The notes beneath the pieces were generated by a model. It was not told where the DNA came from. It saw nothing but the letters and a program-made list of their open reading frames with translations, and did no database searches. Source: Acrocarpospora macrocephala (GTDB lineage Bacteria > Actinomycetota > Actinomycetes > Streptosporangiales > Streptosporangiaceae). From it: a stretch of DNA of 64,000 nt. The stretch lies in NCBI RefSeq assembly GCF_009687865.1, contig NZ_BLAE01000024.1, forward strand, positions 87,039 to 151,038. Reading direction: 5' to 3'. Positions 7,605 through 15,612 of the stretch are shown piece after piece (position 1 is the stretch's first letter; each line of letters opens with the position of its first letter). The position numbers and the translations under genes were made by a program.

Positions 7605-9262
7605 CCGCCATGGCCCGCCTGAGGCATCGCATCCCGGTCAGCCTCCGCCAGAACTGGAAGCTGGTCGTCGCGTGCGGGGTGTTCCTCGCGGTCTGCGCCG
7701 GAGTGTTCGGCAGCGGGACGATCCGTCCGTACGTGACCAGCGCCCGCGCCGCCTCCGGTGCGACGGTCGTCACCGACCTGGCCGGCGGCAAGGAACTGTT
7801 CGACCCCTCTGCCGCCCACGAGGTGAAGCTGACCTTCACCGACCAGGCGTACGAGGACATGCTGAGCGAGTATTTCAAGAGCGGCGAGAAGGCCTACGTC
7901 GAAGCCGACCTGGTCATCGACGGCACCACGATCCCCAGCGTGGGCGTCCGGCTCAAGGGCAACTCGACGCTGTCGGGCCTGACCTGGAAGGGCGAGTCCC
8001 GGCAGGGAGGCAGCGGCGGACCGGGCGGCGGCCAGCGCCCGGAGGGACTTCCCGAGGGTTTCCAGCCCCAGGACGGTTTCCAGCCGCCTGATGGTTTTGA
8101 GTTGCCTGAGGGTGCCGAGTTGCCAGACGGTGCCGGGATGCCGGAAGGCGGGGCTGGTTTCGGCGGGTTCGGGCGGGCGTCGCTGAAGGCCGAGGAACCG
8201 GAGAACCTGCCCTGGCTGGTCAGCTTCGACGAGTTCGTCGAGGGCCGCCGCTATCAGGGGCACAGCCAGATCGCCGTGCGACCGGTGTCGATGGGCTCCG
8301 CGACACTCCTCAAGGAGTCACTGGCGATCTCCATGGTCGGCGCGTCCGGTGAGCCCTCCCAGGGGTACGCCTACAGTTCCTTCACGGTCAACGGCCGTTC
8401 CTCGGCGCCCCGGCTGCTGGTGGAGTATCTCGACGAGGGATACGCGGAAGAGCTGGGTGACGGGGTGCTGTACAAGTCCCTGGCGACCTCGACCTTCTCG
8501 TACAAGGGAGAGGACCAGACCGCCTACACCGACGACTTCAAGCAGGTCAACGCCAAGGGCGAGCAGGACCTTCAGCCGGTGATCGAGCTGGTCAAGTGGG
8601 TGGAGCAGGCCTCGGACGAGGAGTTCGCCTCCGGTCTGGCCGCCCGGCTCGACGTGGAGTCCTTCGCGCGCTATCTCGCGCTGCAGAACATGTTGCTGAA
8701 CTTCGACGACATGGCGGGCCCCGGCCGTAACTACTACCTGTGGTACGACCTGAGCGGCAAGAAGTTCAAAGTCATCAACTGGGACCTCAACCTCGCCTTC
8801 AGCGGCGACGCCGGCGCGGGCCCGGACGACGCCCTGAGCATGGGCGGATTCGGGCGACAGCGGCCCGAGGGGCAAGCCGGTCAGCAGTCCGAGGGCCAGG
8901 CCGGTCAGCAGCCTGAGGGCCAGGCCGGTCAGCAGCCTGAGGGGCAGGCGGGCCAACAGCCCGAGGGGCAGGCAGATCAGCGGCCCGGTGGTGGCGGCAT
9001 GCGCATGGGGCACGCGCTGAAGGACCGTTTTCTCGAGACGGCCGCCTTCAAGGAGGTCTACCAGGAGCAGTACCGGAAGCTTTACCAGGATCTTCTGGCC
9101 AGCGGGAAGGCGGAGACCCTCCTGGACCAGGCGGTGGCGTCCTACCAGGCGAACCAGGGCGCCGACGCCGCCGAGGCCCAGCAGGAGGCCACCACGCTGC
9201 GCACGACGCTCGCCACCCGGGCCGAAGCGCTGGGCGAGGCGTTCGCGGAGCAGGGAAGCTGA
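7601..9262 (+). CDS. CotH-family atypical secretory protein kinase
   Basis: A 553-aa protein with one N-terminal membrane segment (about 20-42), so the body is outside the membrane. CotH proteins are protein kinase-like; Bacillus CotH phosphorylates spore-coat proteins. Here RLKGNSTLSG gives the N-lobe, and FKVINWDLNLAF carries the metal-binding Asp395, with NFDDMAGPGRNYYLWYD before it. Two low-complexity inserts occur: a Pro/Asp/Gly-rich one (about 140-190) and a Gln-rich one (about 424-463). GTG 7601 overlaps the DUF4956 stop; ATG 7610 is an alternative. The substrate is unknown; no obvious CotB/CotG-like partner is nearby. Confidence 0.82.
   Translation: MTAMARLRHRIPVSLRQNWKLVVACGVFLAVCAGVFGSGTIRPYVTSARAASGATVVTDLAGGKELFDPSAAHEVKLTFTDQAYEDMLSEYFKSGEKAYVEADLVIDGTTIPSVGVRLKGNSTLSGLTWKGESRQGGSGGPGGGQRPEGLPEGFQPQDGFQPPDGFELPEGAELPDGAGMPEGGAGFGGFGRASLKAEEPENLPWLVSFDEFVEGRRYQGHSQIAVRPVSMGSATLLKESLAISMVGASGEPSQGYAYSSFTVNGRSSAPRLLVEYLDEGYAEELGDGVLYKSLATSTFSYKGEDQTAYTDDFKQVNAKGEQDLQPVIELVKWVEQASDEEFASGLAARLDVESFARYLALQNMLLNFDDMAGPGRNYYLWYDLSGKKFKVINWDLNLAFSGDAGAGPDDALSMGGFGRQRPEGQAGQQSEGQAGQQPEGQAGQQPEGQAGQQPEGQADQRPGGGGMRMGHALKDRFLETAAFKEVYQEQYRKLYQDLLASGKAETLLDQAVASYQANQGADAAEAQQEATTLRTTLATRAEALGEAFAEQGS
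8866..8989 (+). repeat. 24-bp tandem repeat inside the CotH-like gene
   Basis: About five in-frame copies of a 24-bp unit encoding GQAGQQPE, with synonymous and minor differences between copies, inserted next to the catalytic Asp region. The unit length is a multiple of 3, so copy-number changes keep the frame. A second, looser repeat of the same gene encodes GFQPQD/GFQPPD/GFELPE blocks at about 8050-8160. Probably a flexible extracytoplasmic linker. Confidence 0.8.
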
Positions 9263-9273
9263 TCAGCTTACCC

Positions 9274-9341
9274 AGGTCCGGTCCGCGAGCTGGAGGTCCG
9301 CAGATTCGTCTGCCGGAACGCCGCCTGCTCGCGGCGGACCT
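9274..9341. terminator. Long bidirectional hairpin between convergent genes
   Basis: Left arm 9274-9290 (AGGTCCG-gt-CCGCGAGC) pairs with right arm 9327-9341 (GCTCGCGGCGGACCT) apart from a 2-nt bulge. Inside is a second hairpin, 9297-9317, with a TTCG tetraloop. It lies between the convergent CotH and Ser/Thr kinase genes and most likely ends transcription from both sides. There is no long U-run, as is common in actinomycetes. Confidence 0.7.
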
Positions 9342-9368
9342 TTGTTGAGCAGGTGCTTTGTCCGACCA

Positions 9369-11093
9369 TCACGGGCGAAATGTCGTGAGAAATGTGTCGA
9401 AGTAGGAGCGGGCGGCTTCCCAGTTGCTTTCGGGGACCTGCCAGTAGAGCGCGTAGCAGTCGTCGCCGATCCGGAAGGCGCGGTCGATGACACGCTGCCG
9501 CCCGGCGGAGGTGGCGAAGGTGAACTCCCAGTCGGCGGCGGCCACGCCCTGGTAGTCCGCGGGCTCGATGCTGATCTTCTCGTACTTCGGCAGCAGGCCC
9601 TTCGCGGTGGAGTTGCGTTCCACCGTCTCCAGGGCGGCCACGGGGTCGCTCTCCTCCCAGGGCGTGAGGTCGACCTGGAGGTAGCCGGGCATGGCCGGGC
9701 CCCGGAACCGTACTCGGGCGGCGTTCGGCACCCGCTCGGCCTTCCACCCCCGCGGCAGCGCGATCGCGAAGCCGAGCTCGTCCCGGTAGGACCGCCAGCC
9801 CGGCGGGAGGCGGTTCGCGGGCGACGACGAGGGGGTAGGGGTGGCCGTCTCCGTAGGCGTCTCCACGGGCGTCCCTGTGGCCGTCACGGGGGATGTCGCG
9901 GCGGCGGTCTCCGTCGGGGTCCCGTCGATGGTCTCCGTGGGGGTGTCCGCGGTGGGCAGCGTGATGACGCCGGATCCCGGATAACCCGCGAGCTGCTGGT
10001 ACCCGAACCACCCGGCCACGCCCAGCGCGACCACGAGCACGGGAACCAGCACGAAACCAATCAAACGTCTGTTCGATGACGCCGGGCGCGGCTGGGTCGG
10101 CACCGGCGGGACGCCCCATTCACCGCCGCCCCAGGATCCCGCCCCGGCCTGCGGCCACCCGCCCGGCGGTCCGGTCGGACCAGGAGTCGCACCAGGGCCC
10201 CACGGAGGCGGCGTCTGAGGCGGCCCAGCCGGTACCGGGGTCTGTGGCGACATAAGCGACATAGGCGACATAGACGGATTGGTTCCGGAAGCCGCCTGCT
10301 TCAGGAGTTCCTGCGCCTCCACGGCGTCGATCCGCCGGCCGGGCTCCTTGCGCAGCAACCCCTCGATCACCGAGGTCAGCGGCCCCGCCCGGCGCGGCAG
10401 GTCGGGCTGGCTGTGCAGGATGGCCGCCATACTGGCGATCGGCGTCCCCCGGTCGTACGGCGAGCGCCCCTCGACCGCCGCGTAGATCGTCGCACCCAGC
10501 GACCAGAGATCCGACTCCGGCGTGGCGGGCTGCCCCATCAGGCGCTCCGGAGGCATGAACGCGGGCGTCCCCGTGATGCTCCCGGTCATCGTGAGCCCCG
10601 GGTCCTCCGCCATGGTCGCGATGCCGAAATCCGTGAGCACCACCCGGTTGTCGCCGCTGAGCAGCACGTTCTCGGGTTTCACGTCGCGGTGCAGGACTCC
10701 GGCGGCGTGTGCCGTACACAGCGCGTCCAGGATTTGCAGCCCCATCGCGGCGGCGCGTTCGGGGATGAGCGGCCCGTGCTCGCGCAGGACCTGGCCGAGC
10801 GAGCGGGCCTGGACCAGCTGCATGACGATCCAGGGGCGGTCGTCCTCCTCGATCACGTCGTGCACCACGACCACGTTGGGGTGCGAGAGCCGCCCGGCGG
10901 CCCTGGCCTCGCGGATCGTCCTGCGGTTGAAGGCGGCCCGATCCTCCTCGCTCAGCGCGGAGTACAGCACCTCCTTGACCGCGACGGCCCGGTCGAGCAG
11001 CTCGTCGTGGGCACGCCAGACCACGCCCATGCCGCCCCTGCCGATGGGTTCGAGCAGCTGGTACCTGCCCGCCAGGCGACGCGCTTCGTCCAC
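9369..11093 (-). CDS. Receptor-type Ser/Thr protein kinase (PknB-like), copy 1
   Basis: A 574-aa kinase. The catalytic domain (about 8-270) has GRGGMGVVW, Lys40, HRDVKPEN (Asp137), DFG Asp155 and the APE-like PPERL. A Pro/Gly-rich linker follows (about 275-340), then one membrane helix (about 345-367), a Thr/Pro-rich stalk and an extracytoplasmic C-terminal domain of about 140 residues (starts LPPGWRSYRDELGFAIALPRGWK). There are no PASTA repeats. GTG 11093 has GGAGGGGG upstream. It lies 24 bp after a paralogous kinase with the same architecture, so the pair arose by duplication and is probably one operon. Confidence 0.9.
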   Translation of the reverse strand: MDEARRLAGRYQLLEPIGRGGMGVVWRAHDELLDRAVAVKEVLYSALSEEDRAAFNRRTIREARAAGRLSHPNVVVVHDVIEEDDRPWIVMQLVQARSLGQVLREHGPLIPERAAAMGLQILDALCTAHAAGVLHRDVKPENVLLSGDNRVVLTDFGIATMAEDPGLTMTGSITGTPAFMPPERLMGQPATPESDLWSLGATIYAAVEGRSPYDRGTPIASMAAILHSQPDLPRRAGPLTSVIEGLLRKEPGRRIDAVEAQELLKQAASGTNPSMSPMSLMSPQTPVPAGPPQTPPPWGPGATPGPTGPPGGWPQAGAGSWGGGEWGVPPVPTQPRPASSNRRLIGFVLVPVLVVALGVAGWFGYQQLAGYPGSGVITLPTADTPTETIDGTPTETAAATSPVTATGTPVETPTETATPTPSSSPANRLPPGWRSYRDELGFAIALPRGWKAERVPNAARVRFRGPAMPGYLQVDLTPWEESDPVAALETVERNSTAKGLLPKYEKISIEPADYQGVAAADWEFTFATSAGRQRVIDRAFRIGDDCYALYWQVPESNWEAARSYFDTFLTTFRP

Positions 11094-11117
11094 CGCAACC
11101 CCCTCCGGGACGAAAGG

Positions 11118-13064
11118 CTACTTGTCCGGCTTGAAGGTGGCCGTGAACGTCTCGAAGTAGTGGAAGTACTTCTCCCAGTCCGAGTCGCGGGTCTTCCAGA
11201 AGATCGCGTACCCGTGCTTCTTGTCGGTGACGAAGCCGCGGTTCATGACGTGGCCGGTCGAGCCGCCGGGCTCCCAGGTGAATTCCCAGTCGGCGGCCTC
11301 GTCGAAGTAGTCCACCGACTCGATCTTGATCCGCTTGTAGCCGGGCCAGTTGCCCACGCTCCGCCGCTCCTGGTCCTTCCAGTCCTTCACCGCGTCCTTC
11401 CTCGGCGAGCTGGTGAACCCGATCTGGAGGTACGCCCCCTCCAGCGGCCCCCGGAAGAACACGCCCATGCTGTTGCTGTTGTCGCGCTTCCAGCCCTTGG
11501 GGAGGGCCAGCGAGAAGCCGCTGCTGTCCTTGTAGCGCTTCCAGCCGTCCGGGAGCGCGTCCGCCGATGATTCGGGCTTGGGCGACTCGGCCGCCTCGGA
11601 GGGCTCGGCTGAGGGCTCCTCAGCGGTCGGCTCCGCGCTGCCCGACGGCGGGGCGGAGCTCGCGGGCGCGGACGCGGCGGCGGTCGGCGGCGGGGAGGCG
11701 GCCTCGTCGTCGGCCTGCCGAACCCCCAGCCAGATGCCGAGGCCCGCGATGAGCAGCAGTGTGGGCACGATCACCAGCGCCGCCCTGACCGCGAAGGGCC
11801 GTGGCTCCGGCGGGGTGATGTTCCAGTCCGGATACGACACGGGCAGCTTCGACCGCGCGGTGTCGGCCCCGTCACCGGCGCTCCAGCTCGGCTCGGCCGG
11901 CGGCTCCTCCTCGCGCTTCCAGTCCGCCGGTACGGCCCGCGCCCCCGTCTCCACCGGATACGGGTCCTTGCGGACGGCGGCGGCCGGGACCGGGCTGCGC
12001 CTGGGCGTCTCCTCCTGCTCCGCGGCCTCCTCCGGTTCGGCCTCGGGCTTGGGCGCGGGCTTGGGCTTGGGTGCGGGCTTGGGTGCGGGCTTGGGCTTGG
12101 GGACCGCCCACGAGCGCGGCGGCTCGGCGCGCTTGGGTTCCGGCCGCTGCGGCGGGACCGGCAGCTCGGCCGGCGGTTCGACCGGCAGTTCGACAGGACC
12201 GGTGTCGGCCTCGCTCGCCTTGACCGGCTCGAAGGCCTTGGTGGGCGGGGGTTCGGTCTTGGCGCGGCGCAGCAGCCGGACCGTCTCGTCGTAACTCGGC
12301 CGGTCGCCGGGCTCCTTGACCAGGAGCCGGTCCAGGACCACGCCCAGGCGGCCCGCGTGCACCGCGGGGTCGGGCTGGTCGTTCAGCACGGCGTGCATGG
12401 TCGCCATCGCCATGCCCTTGTCGTGCGGCGGGCGCCCCTCCACGGCCGCGTAGAGGGTCGCGCCCAGCGACCACAGGTCCGACTCGCGCTGGGCGGGACC
12501 GCCGCGTAACCGTTCCGGCGCGATGAACGCGGGGGTGCCCACGAGCCCGGTCCTGGTCATCGTCGAGTCGGTCTCCACCCGGGCGATGCCGAAGTCGGTC
12601 AGGACCACCCGGCCGTCCTCGGTGAGCAGCACGTTCTCCGGCTTGACGTCCCGGTGCAGCACCCCCTGGCCGTGCGCGGCGCGCAGCGCGTCCAGAACCT
12701 GGAGCCCGATGTCGGTGACCCGGGCGGGCGGCAGCGGCCCGTCCTCGCGGATCACCTGGCCGAGCGAGCGGGACTCCACCAGCTGCATGATGATCCAGGG
12801 ACGGCCGTCCTCCTCGATCACATCGTGCACCACGACCACGTTCGGGTGGGTGAGCCGGCCGGCGGCTCTGGCCTCCCGCATGGTCCGGCGGTTGAGCTCC
12901 TCCAGCTCGTCGCCCATGGCGCTGTCGTACCTGACCTCTTTGACGGCGACCGTGCGGTCCAGCAGCTCGTCGTGGGCCTTCCACACGATGCCCATGCCTC
13001 CCCGGCCGATGGGCTCGATCAGTTGGTACCGGCCTCCGACGAGTCGGCCTTCCGCGTTCGACAT
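11118..13064 (-). CDS. Receptor-type Ser/Thr protein kinase (PknB-like), copy 2
   Basis: A 648-aa kinase closely similar to its downstream neighbour. The kinase domain has Lys42, HRDVKPENVLL and a DFG loop. A long cytoplasmic linker is rich in Pro, Lys, Glu and Ala (PKPAPKPAPKPKP). One helix (about RAALVIVPTLLLIAGLGIW) is followed by a Ser/Pro/Glu stalk and a C-terminal ectodomain beginning LPDGWKRYKDSSGFSLALPKGWK, matching copy 1. The start at 13064 (MSNAEGRL) is chosen for the GAGAGGGG 5 nt upstream. The conserved ectodomain could bind a common extracellular ligand; no ligand is suggested by neighbours. Confidence 0.9.
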   Translation of the reverse strand: MSNAEGRLVGGRYQLIEPIGRGGMGIVWKAHDELLDRTVAVKEVRYDSAMGDELEELNRRTMREARAAGRLTHPNVVVVHDVIEEDGRPWIIMQLVESRSLGQVIREDGPLPPARVTDIGLQVLDALRAAHGQGVLHRDVKPENVLLTEDGRVVLTDFGIARVETDSTMTRTGLVGTPAFIAPERLRGGPAQRESDLWSLGATLYAAVEGRPPHDKGMAMATMHAVLNDQPDPAVHAGRLGVVLDRLLVKEPGDRPSYDETVRLLRRAKTEPPPTKAFEPVKASEADTGPVELPVEPPAELPVPPQRPEPKRAEPPRSWAVPKPKPAPKPAPKPKPAPKPEAEPEEAAEQEETPRRSPVPAAAVRKDPYPVETGARAVPADWKREEEPPAEPSWSAGDGADTARSKLPVSYPDWNITPPEPRPFAVRAALVIVPTLLLIAGLGIWLGVRQADDEAASPPPTAAASAPASSAPPSGSAEPTAEEPSAEPSEAAESPKPESSADALPDGWKRYKDSSGFSLALPKGWKRDNSNSMGVFFRGPLEGAYLQIGFTSSPRKDAVKDWKDQERRSVGNWPGYKRIKIESVDYFDEAADWEFTWEPGGSTGHVMNRGFVTDKKHGYAIFWKTRDSDWEKYFHYFETFTATFKPDK

Positions 13065-13180
13065 CCACACCCCTCTCGAAACCCAAGAATCGTCCCACGG
13101 ATGGCAAATGGATCAAACGAGGGACCACTGCCCTAATCCTGCGATGCGAGACAGATCATTCTCAGGCCGGAGGAGCCGGG

Positions 13181-14587
13181 TCAGCTGAGCGTGTCCGGAG
13201 CGGGCTGTGCCGCTGGCTCGGTTAAGGCACGGCGCATGCCCACCACGCGCCAGCCGACGGCGATGGCGATGGCGAGCACGGGGATCAGGAAGAAGGCGAT
13301 GCGCTGGTCGGGGTCGGCGAACGGCATCAGCACCAGGATCAGCGCCAGGAAGGCGAGGCCGACCCAGTTGCTGACCGGCGAGCCCGGCATCCGGAAGGAC
13401 GGGCGCTCGATCTCGCCGCGCAGGCAGGCCTCGCGCAGTTTGATCTGGCAGTAGAGGAATGTCCCCCAGGTCGTGATCACGCCGAGCGAGGAGACGGCGA
13501 TCGCGATGTTGAACGCCCGCCCGGGCATGAAGTAGTAGAGCACCACCCCGGCGAGAAAGACGGCGGCGGTGAACACGATGCCGCCGGCGGGCACATGCCG
13601 CCGGTTCATCGCCCCCGTGAACGCGGGGGCCTGGCCCTTGAGCGCCATCGAACGCAGGATGCGGCCGGTCGAGTACAGCCCGGAGTTGCACGACGACATG
13701 GCGGCGGTGATCACCACGAGGTTCATCACGTCACCCGCCCCCGCGAATCCGATGTGGGAGAAGACCGTGACGAACGGTGATTCGCCCGCGCTGTAGGCCG
13801 TCCACGGCAGCACCATGGCGAGCAGCAGCACCGACCCCACGTAGAACACCGCGATCCGCCACATCACGCTGTTGACGGCCCTCGGCATGATCTTGCGCGG
13901 CTCCTTGGTCTCCCCGGCCGTGATGCCGACCATCTCGATCGCCGAGTACGCGAAGACGACCGCCTGCAAACTCACCAGCACCGGGGCGAACCCCGTGGGA
14001 AAGAAGCCCCCGTGCGTGACCAGGTTCGCGGGCCCCGCGCCGTGGACCGAGAAGAGCACGAGGTAGAGCCCGACCACCAGGAACGTGATGATCGCCGTGA
14101 CCTTCAGCAGCGCGAACCAGAACTCCAGCTCGCCGAACAGCCGCACCGAGACCAAGTTGACCGTCAGGACCAGGCCCAGCGCGATCAGCGCGGTGACCCA
14201 GCGGGGAAAGTCGGGCGCCCATTTCGCGATGTAGATGGCGACGGCCGTCAGCTCGGCCACGCCGGTGGCGGCCCAGTTCACCCAGTACATCCAGCCGGTG
14301 GCGAACCCCGCCCACGGTCCGATGAACGTCGTCGCGTACTCCACGAAAGAGGCCGAAACCGGGCGATACAGGACGAGTTCTCCGAGGGCGCGCATCACGA
14401 GGAACGCGGCTATGCCCGCCAGCGCGTACGAGATGATCAGGCCGGGACCGGCGGCGGCGAGCCTGCCCCCGGCGCCCAGGAAGAGCCCGACGCCGATCGC
14501 CCCGCCGATCGCGATCATCTGCACCTGGCGGTTCCCGAGCGCGTGCGTGTAGCCCTCGCCGGTCTCGCCCTTGGTCGTCTCGTCCAC
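13181..14587 (-). CDS. Amino acid permease (APC superfamily, AAT type)
   Basis: A 468-aa transporter with about 12 hydrophobic helices. The first helix carries IAIGGAIGVGLFLGAG, the substrate-binding GxG motif of the APC fold, and AYSAIEMVGITAGETKEPRKI is the AAT-family signature after helix 6. It would import an amino acid (GabP/CycA/AnsP-like) by proton symport; the substrate cannot be assigned. GTG 14587 (VDETTKGETGEG) is used because GGGGGAG lies just upstream. It is transcribed in the same direction as the kinases but 116 bp separates them. Confidence 0.85.
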   Translation of the reverse strand: MDETTKGETGEGYTHALGNRQVQMIAIGGAIGVGLFLGAGGRLAAAGPGLIISYALAGIAAFLVMRALGELVLYRPVSASFVEYATTFIGPWAGFATGWMYWVNWAATGVAELTAVAIYIAKWAPDFPRWVTALIALGLVLTVNLVSVRLFGELEFWFALLKVTAIITFLVVGLYLVLFSVHGAGPANLVTHGGFFPTGFAPVLVSLQAVVFAYSAIEMVGITAGETKEPRKIMPRAVNSVMWRIAVFYVGSVLLLAMVLPWTAYSAGESPFVTVFSHIGFAGAGDVMNLVVITAAMSSCNSGLYSTGRILRSMALKGQAPAFTGAMNRRHVPAGGIVFTAAVFLAGVVLYYFMPGRAFNIAIAVSSLGVITTWGTFLYCQIKLREACLRGEIERPSFRMPGSPVSNWVGLAFLALILVLMPFADPDQRIAFFLIPVLAIAIAVGWRVVGMRRALTEPAAQPAPDTLS

Positions 14588-14696
14588 CCCGACATCTCCC
14601 CCCGAAGATCGTGGCAACGCTACCCGGCATTACCTGGGGTCCCTGCCAGCCACACCAGAATTAGGGGATTCCTTTGGACAATCGCGGTGAAAACGC

Positions 14697-15593
14697 TCAG
14701 CCCACGTTGAGGCGGAAATAGGGGATCAGGGAGCGCAGCACGACGGCCGCGTGCCAGGCGGCGGTCGCCTGCTGGCCGTCGTTCTTCCGCTGGTCGGCGT
14801 TGTCGCTGATGCCGCGCACCACGGCCCAGCCGCGGACCGGGCTGGACCGCTCCCGCTCGTGGAAGGCCTGGGCGAGCCCGCCCGCCTCCAGGTCGACGGC
14901 CAGGATCTTGTCGTTGACCGCGCGCAGGTGGTGGACGATCTCCGAATCCGCGTCGGCGATCACGGCCTCGCCGGAGCCGATCGGGCCGTGCAGGACCCGG
15001 TGGCCGCGGGAGACGCCGCGGGCGTCGGCGGTCTGGAAGTGCGCCGGATCGCCGTAGTCGGTGAAGAAGCAGTTCACCGCGTGGGTCATGGTGGCGGGGG
15101 AGGACTGCTCGGAGGTGCGGCGGCGGGTCTCGAAGGCGGTCTCCTTGCGCAGGTCGTAGTAGACCACCTCGGTGGAGACGGCGACGTCGCCGATCGCGAT
15201 GTGCGGGTTGACCCCGCCCGCGATGCCGCTGATGACCACGATCTCGGGCGCGTAGTGCTGGGTCAGCCGGGTGTACGCCATGACGGCGGAGCGCTGCCCC
15301 TGGCTGTGGGCGCGCAGCGCGGCCACCCGCGTGGAGGTGCCCCGGACGTGCACGGTGCCCTCGTAGAAGGGCGTGCCGCCGTTCATCGCCAGGTTCAGGT
15401 CGAGCACGTCGCGCACCGCGCCCATCTCGACCGGCAGGATCGTGATCACTCCGATGTCGGCCTGGCGCTCCGGCTCGGCCCGGGGCCCGCCGGAGGTCTG
15501 GACGGTCGCCCCCGTGCCGACCGCCGGCCCGCTGATGTTCGCGGTACCACCGCTGATGACGATGCCGCTGTTGGTGCTGACGTCGCCGTTCAC
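14697..15593 (-). CDS. PNP/MTAN-fold nucleosidase with N-terminal GG-AVGT motif
   Basis: A 298-aa protein. Residues 45-290 are a nucleoside phosphorylase/MTA-SAH nucleosidase domain: VITILPVEMGAV at the first strand, VVISGIAGGVNP at the phosphate/ribose loop, and AVDLEAGGLAQAF at the Glu-containing ribose-binding box. The first 40 residues hold a Gly/Ser-rich segment with GGTANISGPAVGTGATV. A near-identical pattern ends the protein encoded 19 bp upstream, so the pair probably interact or share a tag. This family is used as an effector or signal hydrolase in bacterial conflict systems as well as in purine salvage; the context favours the former (inference). GTG 15593 has GAGGAG upstream. Confidence 0.78.
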   Translation of the reverse strand: MNGDVSTNSGIVISGGTANISGPAVGTGATVQTSGGPRAEPERQADIGVITILPVEMGAVRDVLDLNLAMNGGTPFYEGTVHVRGTSTRVAALRAHSQGQRSAVMAYTRLTQHYAPEIVVISGIAGGVNPHIAIGDVAVSTEVVYYDLRKETAFETRRRTSEQSSPATMTHAVNCFFTDYGDPAHFQTADARGVSRGHRVLHGPIGSGEAVIADADSEIVHHLRAVNDKILAVDLEAGGLAQAFHERERSSPVRGWAVVRGISDNADQRKNDGQQATAAWHAAVVLRSLIPYFRLNVG

Positions 15594-15612
15594 CGCGCGC
15601 TCCTCACGCTCG

